Position numbers and translations under genes: made by a program. The notes under the pieces are model-generated. The model saw only the letters and a list, made by a program, of their open reading frames with translations, was not told where the DNA came from and ran no database searches. From Chitinophagales bacterium (lineage in GTDB: Bacteria > Bacteroidota > Bacteroidia > Chitinophagales > Saprospiraceae), in assembly GCA_017303875.1 (NCBI GenBank), contig JAFLBP010000023.1, forward strand, positions 36,942 to 100,941: 64,000 bases of DNA, written 5' to 3'. Every line of letters starts with the position of its first letter. Positions within the stretch are counted from its first letter, which is position 1. This document shows, piece by piece, positions 15,715 through 24,147 of the stretch.

Positions 15715-18700
15715 ATGTCGACAACTGTTTTCCTGCTGGACGTTCGTTGTAAATCCCTGATTCTCTTCGCCTTATTGCTTGTGGGCGCAAAACTAAACGC
15801 CCAATGCCCGACCCTCACCGGCGGCGCCCTTACCTCACCCGATTGCGCAGCCGGTTTTCCGGTTTGCACCCTTTGTCCGGGCGATTCTTTTACCCTGACG
15901 GTTAATGGTACCGGCCTCACTCCGGGCGACTGCGTCAACTGGTACTACGGCACGACCAATAATTTCAATCCCTACAACGGAGAAGGTACCCTGCTGGGCT
16001 GCGCGCCCATCACGGCGGTACCGCCCAATTCCTGCTCGCCCTGCCCGACCTTTTTCGGGATGCTGGTTGATGCCTGCGGCACGGAAGAAAACAATGAATA
16101 TTTAGCGCTTTATTCCGACGGTGGTTTTTATGTAGATGATCTTTCTGTTGATTTTGATGCGATGAACAATGGCGGCGGCGGCAATGATGACATCGGAACG
16201 GGTTGTGGTTTTCAGGAGCCAAGCCCCGATCTGATCGGTTTTTTGCAAAACAATTGCCCTAACTCCGTCATTGTCGGCGCAGGGCCGGGAGAGGTGGTAC
16301 CGCCCGGTGTGCCGGTGTTGGTGTTTACCAGTGCGGCAATGGATTTTGATTACAATTTCGGCGGACTCTGCGCCGTAATCGGAACGGTGTATGTGCTGCA
16401 AAATGGATGTGCGCGTACCTCTGATGCATTTTCCAATGGTAATGTAGCCGGTTCCAATACCGTAAGTGTGTCTTTGTCCTGCGGGTGCACGTCTTCCATC
16501 ACTTACAATATGGCCCAGTTACAGGGCAACGACGGGGCTTTTGTTGCTAATGTGCCTGTTTTTGGTACTTTTTATGGCAATGCGGGTTGCAGTTATCCCA
16601 ATTTCCCGTCCTTACCGGGCATGCAGCCGCCCATTGTGGTTTCTCCCCTTACGGTTCCCGTTACGCCCGATATGTGCAATGGCGGTCCGTATTTTGTAGT
16701 GGGCATTTATGATCCGTTGCCCGCGGGTTGTCCGCAGGTCAATTCCGGATATTCGGGTTTTAATGTGCCTTGCCCGGATCCTGTGCTTACCGGTGCGGAT
16801 TTGTGCAACAGCGTCACAGACTTTGATCTCAATACCCTGGAAGACCCGATGGTGCCCAATGGCGTGTGGAGTGGACCGGGTGTGAGCGGCACTACGTTTA
16901 ATGCGACGGGCCTGACCGGGCCAATCAGCCTTAGTTTTACGCCCGACGGCCCTTGCGGTACGGCTGCGACCACAACGATCAATGTTTTTGAAGCACCGAC
17001 TGCGCAATTTGTCCCCCTGCCGCCAGCCTGTGCGGGCAGTAACATTACCCTGACGGTAAATTTACAGGGACAGGCGCCCTGGACATTTGAATTATTTGAA
17101 GGCAATGTTTTTATCAATACCTACACGTTTACGGCGACGCCGGCGCAAATAACCCTGCCCATTTCCGGAAACACCACTTTTAACCTCCGCAATCTCAGCG
17201 ATGCGTTGTGTACCGGTGCGGATGCGAGCCTGACGGTTACAACCAGTCCGCCGCCTGTTGGCGTGATCAGTCTGAATGGGCCGGCGAGTATTTGCGGTGG
17301 CGAGCAAACAAGCCTGCGGTTTACTTTTTCCGGCGCGCCCGGCCCTTATACCTTCACGTATGCGGCTAATGGCGTTCCGCAAACACCGGCCATCACTACC
17401 AGCAGCAACCCGTATATCCTGACCGTCACGCCCGCAGTCAGCACAACGTACACCCTGAGCAGCCTCACGGCCGGCGTATGTGCCGGCACCACCAGCGGCT
17501 CGGCGGTGGTGACCATTACCAGTACAGTTGCGGCGGTATTGGAAAGTGATACGACGAATATTTGTCCGGGACAAACCGACACCGTTACCGTTACCCTCAG
17601 CGGAAGCGGCCCTTTTACTTTTGTGCACAGTGTAGACGGTGTGGCCCAGCCGCCGATCAATACGCCCGGGCCGACGTACCCGCTCATTTTTGCGCCGAGC
17701 AGCGGGGGGGATACCATCCGATTGCTGAGTGTGACCAATGGCACTTGTACGGGCGTGGTATCGGGAAATTATATTTTAAATGTGGCGCCGCCTCTGGCGA
17801 CTATGTTGGGCGATACCACCATTTGCGACGGCGATTCGACCTTGATTTTAGTCAATTTTGCAGGAATCGGGCCATTTACTTATACCTATTCGGTGAATGG
17901 CGCGCCATTGCCGGCCATTACGACGAGTAATAATCCGGATACCATTTTGGTGTCGCCGGCGATAAACAGCGTGTATAAATTACTGACCCTGAGCACCCCT
18001 GCCTGTACCGGCGTGGTTTCGGCGGATAGTGTCGTGGTGAATATTTCGGGCGCGTTGAGCGGCGTTATTTCCGGCGGCGGGCAAATTTGTACCAATGGCT
18101 CGGGCACCAATGTGTTTTTTGATTTCAGCGGGCCCGGGCCGTATACGTATGAGTATTCCATCAACAACGTGTTGCAGCCTCAGGTGACGACCACGCAGGT
18201 GCGCGATACGCTGGCGGTCAATCCCAATATCGGGAGCATTTACCGTTTGGTGAGCGTGACAAATGGTATTTGCAACGGCGATGTTTCGGGTTTTGCGCCG
18301 GTATTTGTATTTACGCCGCCTACGGCAAATTTATTTGGCGACGCCACTTTTTGCAACATTGCCAATACCAATGTGACCATTGATTTTACTGGCACCGGGC
18401 CGTTCACCATACAATGGTCGATAGACAATGTGCCGCAGGCGATTGTCAATACTTTTGATGATCCCTATTTTATACCGGTGAATACGACCACGACCACGAC
18501 TTATGAATTACTGGTGGTAGAATCGCCGGGATGTATTGGCAATCCCGTGGGCGAAGCGACCATTACGGTCAATTATACGCCCTCTTACAACAATGTTTCG
18601 CTGACTTGTAATGGGGCAAATACCCAGTATGTTGTGGAATTTGATGTCTTAAACGGCACGCCGCCTTACACCCTGAGCGCGGGTTCGGGCACGTTTACGG

Positions 18701-21700
18701 GCAATCATTTTACCAGTAATCCGATTCCAATTGCGCTGAATTACAATATTGTTTTTGAAGATGCTTCCAATTGTGGTGCGGTCACGGTGAGTGGCGTGCC
18801 CAATTGCAATTGCACCAGCGAATCGGGCATGCTCAACAGCCTGCCGCAGTTCGTTTGTGTGTCCAATGCCGCAACGGTACCGGTAGCTGCGGGCAGCGTG
18901 CTGGATGCCAATGATACCATTCGCTACATCCTGCAAACCAATCCGGGCCTGCCGCTGGGCACCATTCTGGCCTGGAGTGCGACACCCTCCTTTACTTTTC
19001 AGGCAGGCATGCAAACCGGCATTCCGTACTATATCTGTGCCGTTGCGGGCGATCAGCAAGGTCAGCAGGTCAATTTGAACGACCCTTGTCTGTCGGTTTC
19101 GGTGGGCGTTCCGGTAACTTTTGAGCCATTGCCTACCTTGGCGCTGCTGGTGCCGGATCCGGAGATTTGCCTTGGCGATAGCACCCAGGTAGCGGTGAGT
19201 TTTACCGGTACGGCGCCCTACAGTTTTAGTTACAGTTTGGGCGGTGTTGTTCAAACGCCCCCATTCAGTAATATTAATCAGGCCAATTTCACCTGGAATA
19301 TTGCGCCGACTGGTCCGACGACCGTTGAGTTAAGCACCGTATCCGATCAGTATTGCAACAATGGCACGGTTTCCGGCTCAGCTAATATCACGGTAAATAC
19401 TTCGCCGCAAATCGGCGCTTTTACCAGCAATTGTGATTTTAATTCAGGCACTTATACCGTTCAGTTTGAGATTGTTTCCGGTACAGCGCCGTTTGATATT
19501 GAAGGCGATTTTGGTTTGGTAACGGGTACCACCTTTGTGAGTGATCCGATCAATTTCGGGGATCCTTACTTTTTTGTGCTGCGCGATGCGTTCGATTGCG
19601 CGGGCGATACACTGAGCGGTATGGTGCAATGCCTGTGTACGGCTGAAGCCGGCACAATGAGCACAACGCCTTTTGAACTTTGTATCGGAGAGGTGGCCAC
19701 GCCCACGCACAGCGGCGCAATTTTGGAGCCGGGTGATGTGCTGGGTTATGTCTTGCACACGGGCAACAGCAACACCCTGGGTACGGTATTGGGCAGCAGT
19801 CCATTATTGGAATTTGCATTTACGCCCGGCCTGACCCTTCCCGGACAAACCTATTACATTTCTGCGGTGGTGGCCAACGACAATGGAACCGGCGGCCCCG
19901 ACCTCAGCGATCCCTGTCTGGATGTTGCCATTGGTACGCCCGTGGTTTGGTACAATCCGCCTACCGCTACCATTTCCGGTAACTTTGAAGTATGCGCGGG
20001 TACACAACAAATTATTCAGGTACAATTTACAGGGCAGCCGCCTTATAATTTCACCTACACGCAAAATGGCCAGCCGGTGAGTACCATTGCGCTTTCCAAT
20101 ACCTTTAATATTTCCGTTAATCTGCAACAAAGCGCTACGTTTGAATTGCAAAGTGTGTCGGATGTGCATTGTGCAGGAACCGTTTCAGGTCAGGCAATTG
20201 TTACCGTACACCCTGAACCGCTAATTCAGAATGTAAGTACCACCTGCGACCCCAATACCCTGACCTATGTCGTGGAATTTGATGTTGCCGGAGCTATGCC
20301 GGGCAGTGTAAATATTAGCGGCACCGTGCCGGGAACCTTCAATGCCGGAAACGGACATTTTACCAGCGGCCCGATTCCCGTAACGCAGGCTTACCAATAT
20401 ACGGTAGAAGATGTACAGTTCAATTGTGGCAGCGTACAAATTGCCGATACGGTTATTTGCGCCTGTACGACGGATGCCGGTACCATGCAAAGCGCGACAT
20501 TAAGCCTTTGCGCCGGCGATACGGCCCGTGTAGCGCCTGCTGCCGGGGCGGTTTTGGACGGCAATGATGTTTTATTGTACTTCCTCGCAGAGCCGGGCAT
20601 ACCGCCTGTGCCGATTGCTTTCAACACCGTTCCGGAGTTCGCCTTCAACCCCGCCACGATGACCTATAATACCCCTTATATCATTTTTGCAGTGGCCGGC
20701 GATCAGCAGGGCGCGGGCATTGATCCCAATGATCCTTGTGCCGACCTGAGTGCCGGTGCTTTTGTGAGCTGGCGCTTGCCCGTGACGGCTACACTGAGTA
20801 GTAGTGCAAGCATTTGTGCGGGCAATACGGCCGCGCTGACGCTGGTATTTAGTGGCGCCGGCCCTTTCAACTACACCTATTCTGATGGCCTAAATACCTT
20901 TAACGGCACCGCTGCATCCAGCCCGAGCACCCTGAGCGTATCGCCGGGCAGCAGTACCACGTATACCCTGACCGGAGTGAGCGGCGCAGGCAACTGTATT
21001 GGTAGCGCCGGAGGCAGTGCCAGTGTACAGGTCACACCCATCCCCACAGCCACCCTGAGCGGTCGCGATACGGTTTGTCGGGGAGAAAATGCCGCCTTCC
21101 AAATACTGCTTAGTGGCACTCCGCCATTCACTTTGCAATACGCCGTCAATGGCACGCCGCAGGCGCCGATTGTTGTGCCGGGTTTCAGCTTTTTCATTGC
21201 TTCCAATAATATTCAGCAAAATCAGGATTTTACCCTGATTTCCGTACAAAGCGGCAATTGTCCGGGTACGGTAAGTGGCAGCGCCGTCGTTGTGGTACGT
21301 CCCGATGTGTCGGCGATGATCACCGCTGACAGCGTTGTTTGCGCCGGTGATTCTGCTTCAGTGAGTATTGATTTACAGGGAATTACAAGTGCAGATGTTG
21401 TTGTTTCAGTCAATGGGGTTCCATTTGTTTTGAATGCCGTGCAAGACGGGCAGGTATTCCGTTTTGTGCCGCCTGCCAATCCGACCACAGTATCTTTAAT
21501 CAGCGTAATGGCTGCCGGAAACCCTTGTCCGGCCACCCTTGGGCCACCCCTGAGCATCAGCATCTCCAATCCGACCCTGAGCGCGCAGTTATCCGACTAC
21601 GGCGGGTACAACCTTAGTTGCGCCGATGCCACCGATGGCGAGATCAGCCTGCAAATACAGGGTGGGGTAGCGCCGGTTTCGGTGCTTTGGAGCGTGAACA

Positions 21701-22590
21701 ATGCTACCGGAACAAGCATTACAGGCCTGCGTGCCGGTGCGTACAGCGCCACCATCACTGACGGAGCCGGATGCTCCCTCGCAGATACTTTCACGCTAAT
21801 CGCGCCGCCTGCCATGCAGTTGCAGGTTTCGGCGGAAGCGCCCGATTGTTTCGGGCAGCGCAACGGCGCCTTACGCATTGATTCACTTAGCGGCGGGGTG
21901 GGGCCGTACACCGTTTCCATCAATGGCAATACTGCCCAGATTGTGGGCAACCTGCCTTTTGAAATTTCGCCGCTACCGCCCGACAACTATACGCTTGCCG
22001 TAGAAGATGCCAACGGCTGTACTGCGTTTGCGAACATTTCAATCAATGAACCGCCGGCGCTGACCCTTTCCATCGGCAACGATACCATTATCTATTACGG
22101 CGACAGCCTGCTGCTCAATCCCGTTACCAATGCACAGGCAGCCACTGCGGTCTGGACGCCTGTAAACGGATTATTGCAGCCTGCCCAGCTCCAAACCTGG
22201 GCGCGGCCGCTGGAGAGTATCTTGTATGCCCTGACCGTGGTGGACAGCAACGGATGCCAGGTGAGCGATCAGATACAGATTACCGTACAGCGCCTGCGAC
22301 GGGTGTATATTCCCAATGTTTTGGCGCCGGATGCAGCTGCACCCAACAATATTTTTACGGTATATGCCGGGCCGGAGGTCAGTCGCGTCCGATACCTGCG
22401 CGTGTACGACCGCTGGGGCGAGCAGGTGCATGAGGCGGAGCAGTTTTTGCCCGGCGACACCACCGTGGGCTGGAACGGACGGGTACGCGGCAAAGCCGTT
22501 AACCCGGGCGTATTTGTCTATGTCATTGAAGTGGAATACCTGAACGGGGAGACCGAAGTATTCAGCGGAGATATTAGCGTTTTGCGATAA
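15715..22590 (+). CDS. Giant secreted adhesin-like protein with gliding-motility-type C-terminal domain
   Basis: A 2291-residue exported protein. A hydrophobic signal (LILFALLLVGAKLNAQ) ends near residue 30. The N-terminal 330 residues are cysteine-rich (CTLCPGDSF, NSCSPCPTFFG). The middle is a chain of Ig-like or PKD-like units of about 85-95 residues built around phrases such as SGxGPYTFTYxxNG...TTYTL. From about residue 1030 a 275-residue block of a cysteine-containing domain and Ig-like units is repeated three times (domain starts near 18800, 19625 and 20455). Two SprB-type repeats (DGxISLxIQGGVAPxxVxW) lie near 1970-2090. The last 90 residues (VYIPNVLAPD...GVFVYVIEVEY) are the type B T9SS CTD, called gliding-motility-associated. 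Likely a surface adhesin moved or anchored by the gliding/T9SS machinery. Confidence 0.88.
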   Translation: MSTTVFLLDVRCKSLILFALLLVGAKLNAQCPTLTGGALTSPDCAAGFPVCTLCPGDSFTLTVNGTGLTPGDCVNWYYGTTNNFNPYNGEGTLLGCAPITAVPPNSCSPCPTFFGMLVDACGTEENNEYLALYSDGGFYVDDLSVDFDAMNNGGGGNDDIGTGCGFQEPSPDLIGFLQNNCPNSVIVGAGPGEVVPPGVPVLVFTSAAMDFDYNFGGLCAVIGTVYVLQNGCARTSDAFSNGNVAGSNTVSVSLSCGCTSSITYNMAQLQGNDGAFVANVPVFGTFYGNAGCSYPNFPSLPGMQPPIVVSPLTVPVTPDMCNGGPYFVVGIYDPLPAGCPQVNSGYSGFNVPCPDPVLTGADLCNSVTDFDLNTLEDPMVPNGVWSGPGVSGTTFNATGLTGPISLSFTPDGPCGTAATTTINVFEAPTAQFVPLPPACAGSNITLTVNLQGQAPWTFELFEGNVFINTYTFTATPAQITLPISGNTTFNLRNLSDALCTGADASLTVTTSPPPVGVISLNGPASICGGEQTSLRFTFSGAPGPYTFTYAANGVPQTPAITTSSNPYILTVTPAVSTTYTLSSLTAGVCAGTTSGSAVVTITSTVAAVLESDTTNICPGQTDTVTVTLSGSGPFTFVHSVDGVAQPPINTPGPTYPLIFAPSSGGDTIRLLSVTNGTCTGVVSGNYILNVAPPLATMLGDTTICDGDSTLILVNFAGIGPFTYTYSVNGAPLPAITTSNNPDTILVSPAINSVYKLLTLSTPACTGVVSADSVVVNISGALSGVISGGGQICTNGSGTNVFFDFSGPGPYTYEYSINNVLQPQVTTTQVRDTLAVNPNIGSIYRLVSVTNGICNGDVSGFAPVFVFTPPTANLFGDATFCNIANTNVTIDFTGTGPFTIQWSIDNVPQAIVNTFDDPYFIPVNTTTTTTYELLVVESPGCIGNPVGEATITVNYTPSYNNVSLTCNGANTQYVVEFDVLNGTPPYTLSAGSGTFTGNHFTSNPIPIALNYNIVFEDASNCGAVTVSGVPNCNCTSESGMLNSLPQFVCVSNAATVPVAAGSVLDANDTIRYILQTNPGLPLGTILAWSATPSFTFQAGMQTGIPYYICAVAGDQQGQQVNLNDPCLSVSVGVPVTFEPLPTLALLVPDPEICLGDSTQVAVSFTGTAPYSFSYSLGGVVQTPPFSNINQANFTWNIAPTGPTTVELSTVSDQYCNNGTVSGSANITVNTSPQIGAFTSNCDFNSGTYTVQFEIVSGTAPFDIEGDFGLVTGTTFVSDPINFGDPYFFVLRDAFDCAGDTLSGMVQCLCTAEAGTMSTTPFELCIGEVATPTHSGAILEPGDVLGYVLHTGNSNTLGTVLGSSPLLEFAFTPGLTLPGQTYYISAVVANDNGTGGPDLSDPCLDVAIGTPVVWYNPPTATISGNFEVCAGTQQIIQVQFTGQPPYNFTYTQNGQPVSTIALSNTFNISVNLQQSATFELQSVSDVHCAGTVSGQAIVTVHPEPLIQNVSTTCDPNTLTYVVEFDVAGAMPGSVNISGTVPGTFNAGNGHFTSGPIPVTQAYQYTVEDVQFNCGSVQIADTVICACTTDAGTMQSATLSLCAGDTARVAPAAGAVLDGNDVLLYFLAEPGIPPVPIAFNTVPEFAFNPATMTYNTPYIIFAVAGDQQGAGIDPNDPCADLSAGAFVSWRLPVTATLSSSASICAGNTAALTLVFSGAGPFNYTYSDGLNTFNGTAASSPSTLSVSPGSSTTYTLTGVSGAGNCIGSAGGSASVQVTPIPTATLSGRDTVCRGENAAFQILLSGTPPFTLQYAVNGTPQAPIVVPGFSFFIASNNIQQNQDFTLISVQSGNCPGTVSGSAVVVVRPDVSAMITADSVVCAGDSASVSIDLQGITSADVVVSVNGVPFVLNAVQDGQVFRFVPPANPTTVSLISVMAAGNPCPATLGPPLSISISNPTLSAQLSDYGGYNLSCADATDGEISLQIQGGVAPVSVLWSVNNATGTSITGLRAGAYSATITDGAGCSLADTFTLIAPPAMQLQVSAEAPDCFGQRNGALRIDSLSGGVGPYTVSINGNTAQIVGNLPFEISPLPPDNYTLAVEDANGCTAFANISINEPPALTLSIGNDTIIYYGDSLLLNPVTNAQAATAVWTPVNGLLQPAQLQTWARPLESILYALTVVDSNGCQVSDQIQITVQRLRRVYIPNVLAPDAAAPNNIFTVYAGPEVSRVRYLRVYDRWGEQVHEAEQFLPGDTTVGWNGRVRGKAVNPGVFVYVIEVEYLNGETEVFSGDISVLR

Positions 22591-22592
22591 CT

Positions 22593-23612
22593 ATGAGTGT
22601 ACAGGCTTACTTGGTAGAACGATTTTTGGAACGCCGCAGCGAGGCTTTGGTGCTTGATGTGCGTTCGCCGGGCGAGTATGTGCAAGGGCATATTCCGGGG
22701 GCATTGTCCTTTCCTTTGTTCAGCGATGAGGAAAGGGCAAAAGTAGGCACCTGTTACAAGCAACAGGGGCCGGAATTAGCCTTGGAGATGGGCTTAAAAT
22801 TCGTGGGGCCTAAAATGGCCGGTTTTGTGCGCGATGCCCGGCGCCTGGCTGCCGGACGCCCCGTGCTGGTGCACTGCTGGCGGGGCGGCAAACGCAGCGG
22901 CAGCATGGCCTGGCTGCTGCGACAGGCAGGAATGGAGGTGGCTACCCTGACAGGCGGGTACAAGCAATACCGGCAGTGGGTGTTGCAGTCGCTGAGTGAA
23001 AGTCCCTTACCGCTTTTGGTTGTAGGCGGTAAAACCGGTATCGGCAAAACGAGAATTCTGCATGCCTTGCGCGATTTGGGCGAACAAATTCTTGATCTGG
23101 AGGCCCTGGCGCACCATAAAGGTTCCAGTTTTGGTTCCATTGGCGAGGCGCCGCAGCCCAGCGTGGAGCAGTTTGAAAACGACCTGGCGGAGGCTGTTAT
23201 GCAGCTCGACCCTGCGCGGCGTGTGTGGGTGGAGAATGAGAGCCGGAGCATCGGGCGAGTATTTATTCCGGAGGGTTTTTGGAAAATTATGAAAAATGCG
23301 CCCCTGTACAATGTGAGCGTACCCGAATCAGCGCGTATTGACAACCTGCTTGCCGATTATACCGCTTGCGATAAAACGGAGCTTATCGCTGCATTTCATC
23401 GCATAGAAAAAAAGTTGGGCGGACAGCACCTGAAAGCTGCACTCGAAGCCCTTGAAGCCGATGATTTTACCACGGCCGCCACTATTGCCCTGCGCTATTA
23501 CGACAAGACCTACCAGCATTGTTTAGATCAGAATATCTCTCCGGATATCCGGCAGTTTGATTTTGAAATAGGCGATGCGGGGGAGATTGCGCGGCGTTTG
23601 CGGGGGGAGTGA
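22593..23612 (+). CDS. mnmH: tRNA 2-selenouridine/geranyl-2-thiouridine synthase
   Basis: A 339-residue MnmH (SelU, YbbB) enzyme acting on the wobble uridine of Lys, Glu and Gln tRNAs, replacing the 2-thio group by selenium through a geranylated intermediate. The N-terminal rhodanese domain carries Cys95 in CWRGGKRSGS; the C-terminal P-loop domain has GGKTGIGKT at about 145-153. Family length is about 340-365, so it is complete. It starts 2 bases after the stop of the giant adhesin and probably shares its transcript, an odd pairing with no clear functional link. No selD (selenophosphate synthase) is in the window. Confidence 0.93.
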   Translation: MSVQAYLVERFLERRSEALVLDVRSPGEYVQGHIPGALSFPLFSDEERAKVGTCYKQQGPELALEMGLKFVGPKMAGFVRDARRLAAGRPVLVHCWRGGKRSGSMAWLLRQAGMEVATLTGGYKQYRQWVLQSLSESPLPLLVVGGKTGIGKTRILHALRDLGEQILDLEALAHHKGSSFGSIGEAPQPSVEQFENDLAEAVMQLDPARRVWVENESRSIGRVFIPEGFWKIMKNAPLYNVSVPESARIDNLLADYTACDKTELIAAFHRIEKKLGGQHLKAALEALEADDFTTAATIALRYYDKTYQHCLDQNISPDIRQFDFEIGDAGEIARRLRGE

Positions 23613-23756
23613 GTTCCTGATGATGAAAATCAAAAAACAATTGGCCAGCCAGAAAGGGTAGGGGATGTCCTGCTGCTTCCACTTCTTTTCCAAGGCTGAC
23701 AGTTTCTTTGCAAAAAATACGTTGGCCGCGCCTGAGGTGGGGGTGGCAAAAAATAT

Positions 23757-23787
23757 TTTGCAAGTTACAAAAATATCTGTACCTTTG
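23757..23787 (+). promoter_or_regulatory. Full-consensus Bacteroidota promoter
   Basis: TTTG at 23757-23760, exactly 19 bases, then TACCTTTG at 23780-23787: a perfect match to the -33/-7 consensus. No convincing protein gene follows; a structured segment and a terminator do. Confidence 0.75.
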
Positions 23788-23790
23788 AAA

Positions 23791-23893
23791 TACCCAAACG
23801 TTTCGGACGTATCGAATAGGATGCTTCGTGCATTATGATTCATGGGTATTTTGAAGTCAGCAAGTGGCGCGCCTACTTGCTGACTTTTATTTT
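23791..23893 (+). ncRNA. Candidate small RNA of about 100 nucleotides
   Basis: Bounded by a perfect promoter and a strong intrinsic terminator. The 5' AAATACCC (23788-23795, partly within the likely transcript) pairs with GGGTATTT (23844-23851), enclosing two small hairpins with UUCG-containing loops (ACGT-TTCGG-ACGT and ATGC-TTCGT-GCAT). The terminator stem follows directly. A minus-strand reading frame over this region (23523-24098) has no family resemblance and reads through the structured arms, so I treat the region as RNA. Function unknown; a cis leader of the downstream operon is less likely because the terminator precedes it by 250 bases. Confidence 0.5.
23855..23893 (+). terminator. 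Strong intrinsic terminator
   Basis: AGTCAGCAAGT (23855-23865) pairs perfectly with ACTTGCTGACT (23875-23885) around a GGCGCGCCT loop, followed by TTTTATTTT to 23893. The U tract exists only in the plus direction. A partial copy of the right arm (CTGCTGACTTTTTG) lies at about 23916-23929. Confidence 0.8.
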
Positions 23894-24099
23894 GTACATA
23901 GTATGAAATACCAACCTGCTGACTTTTTGTTTTTTCGTGCTGACAAGGGTTCACGAAAAGGTCTAACTTATGATGAAAGGGTGTGCGGGTATTCAAGACA
24001 TTCATCAAATTTTTGCATGCACTTAAGGCAAACTGATAGATGTGATCACCGGCAACGGAAATAAATAGATCGTATGTTTTATCCATTTCAAGATTCATC

Positions 24100-24107
24100 T
24101 AACTTTG
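24100..24107 (+). promoter_or_regulatory. -7 box of the defence operon
   Basis: TAACTTTG matches TAnnTTTG; the -33 position has TTTT. The transcript should start near 24111, four bases before the first ATG (24115) and 37 before the ATG at 24148. Confidence 0.6.
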
Positions 24108-24147
24108 CCACCGAATGATTAGTTACTCAGGAAAAATCCTCCCGTTT

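Noticed and set aside
23523..24098. 191-residue minus-strand frame between mnmH and the helicase
   Set aside because: It overlaps the end of mnmH by 90 bases, reads through a strong plus-strand terminator hairpin and a duplicated word (KSQQVG twice), and has no recognisable domain.
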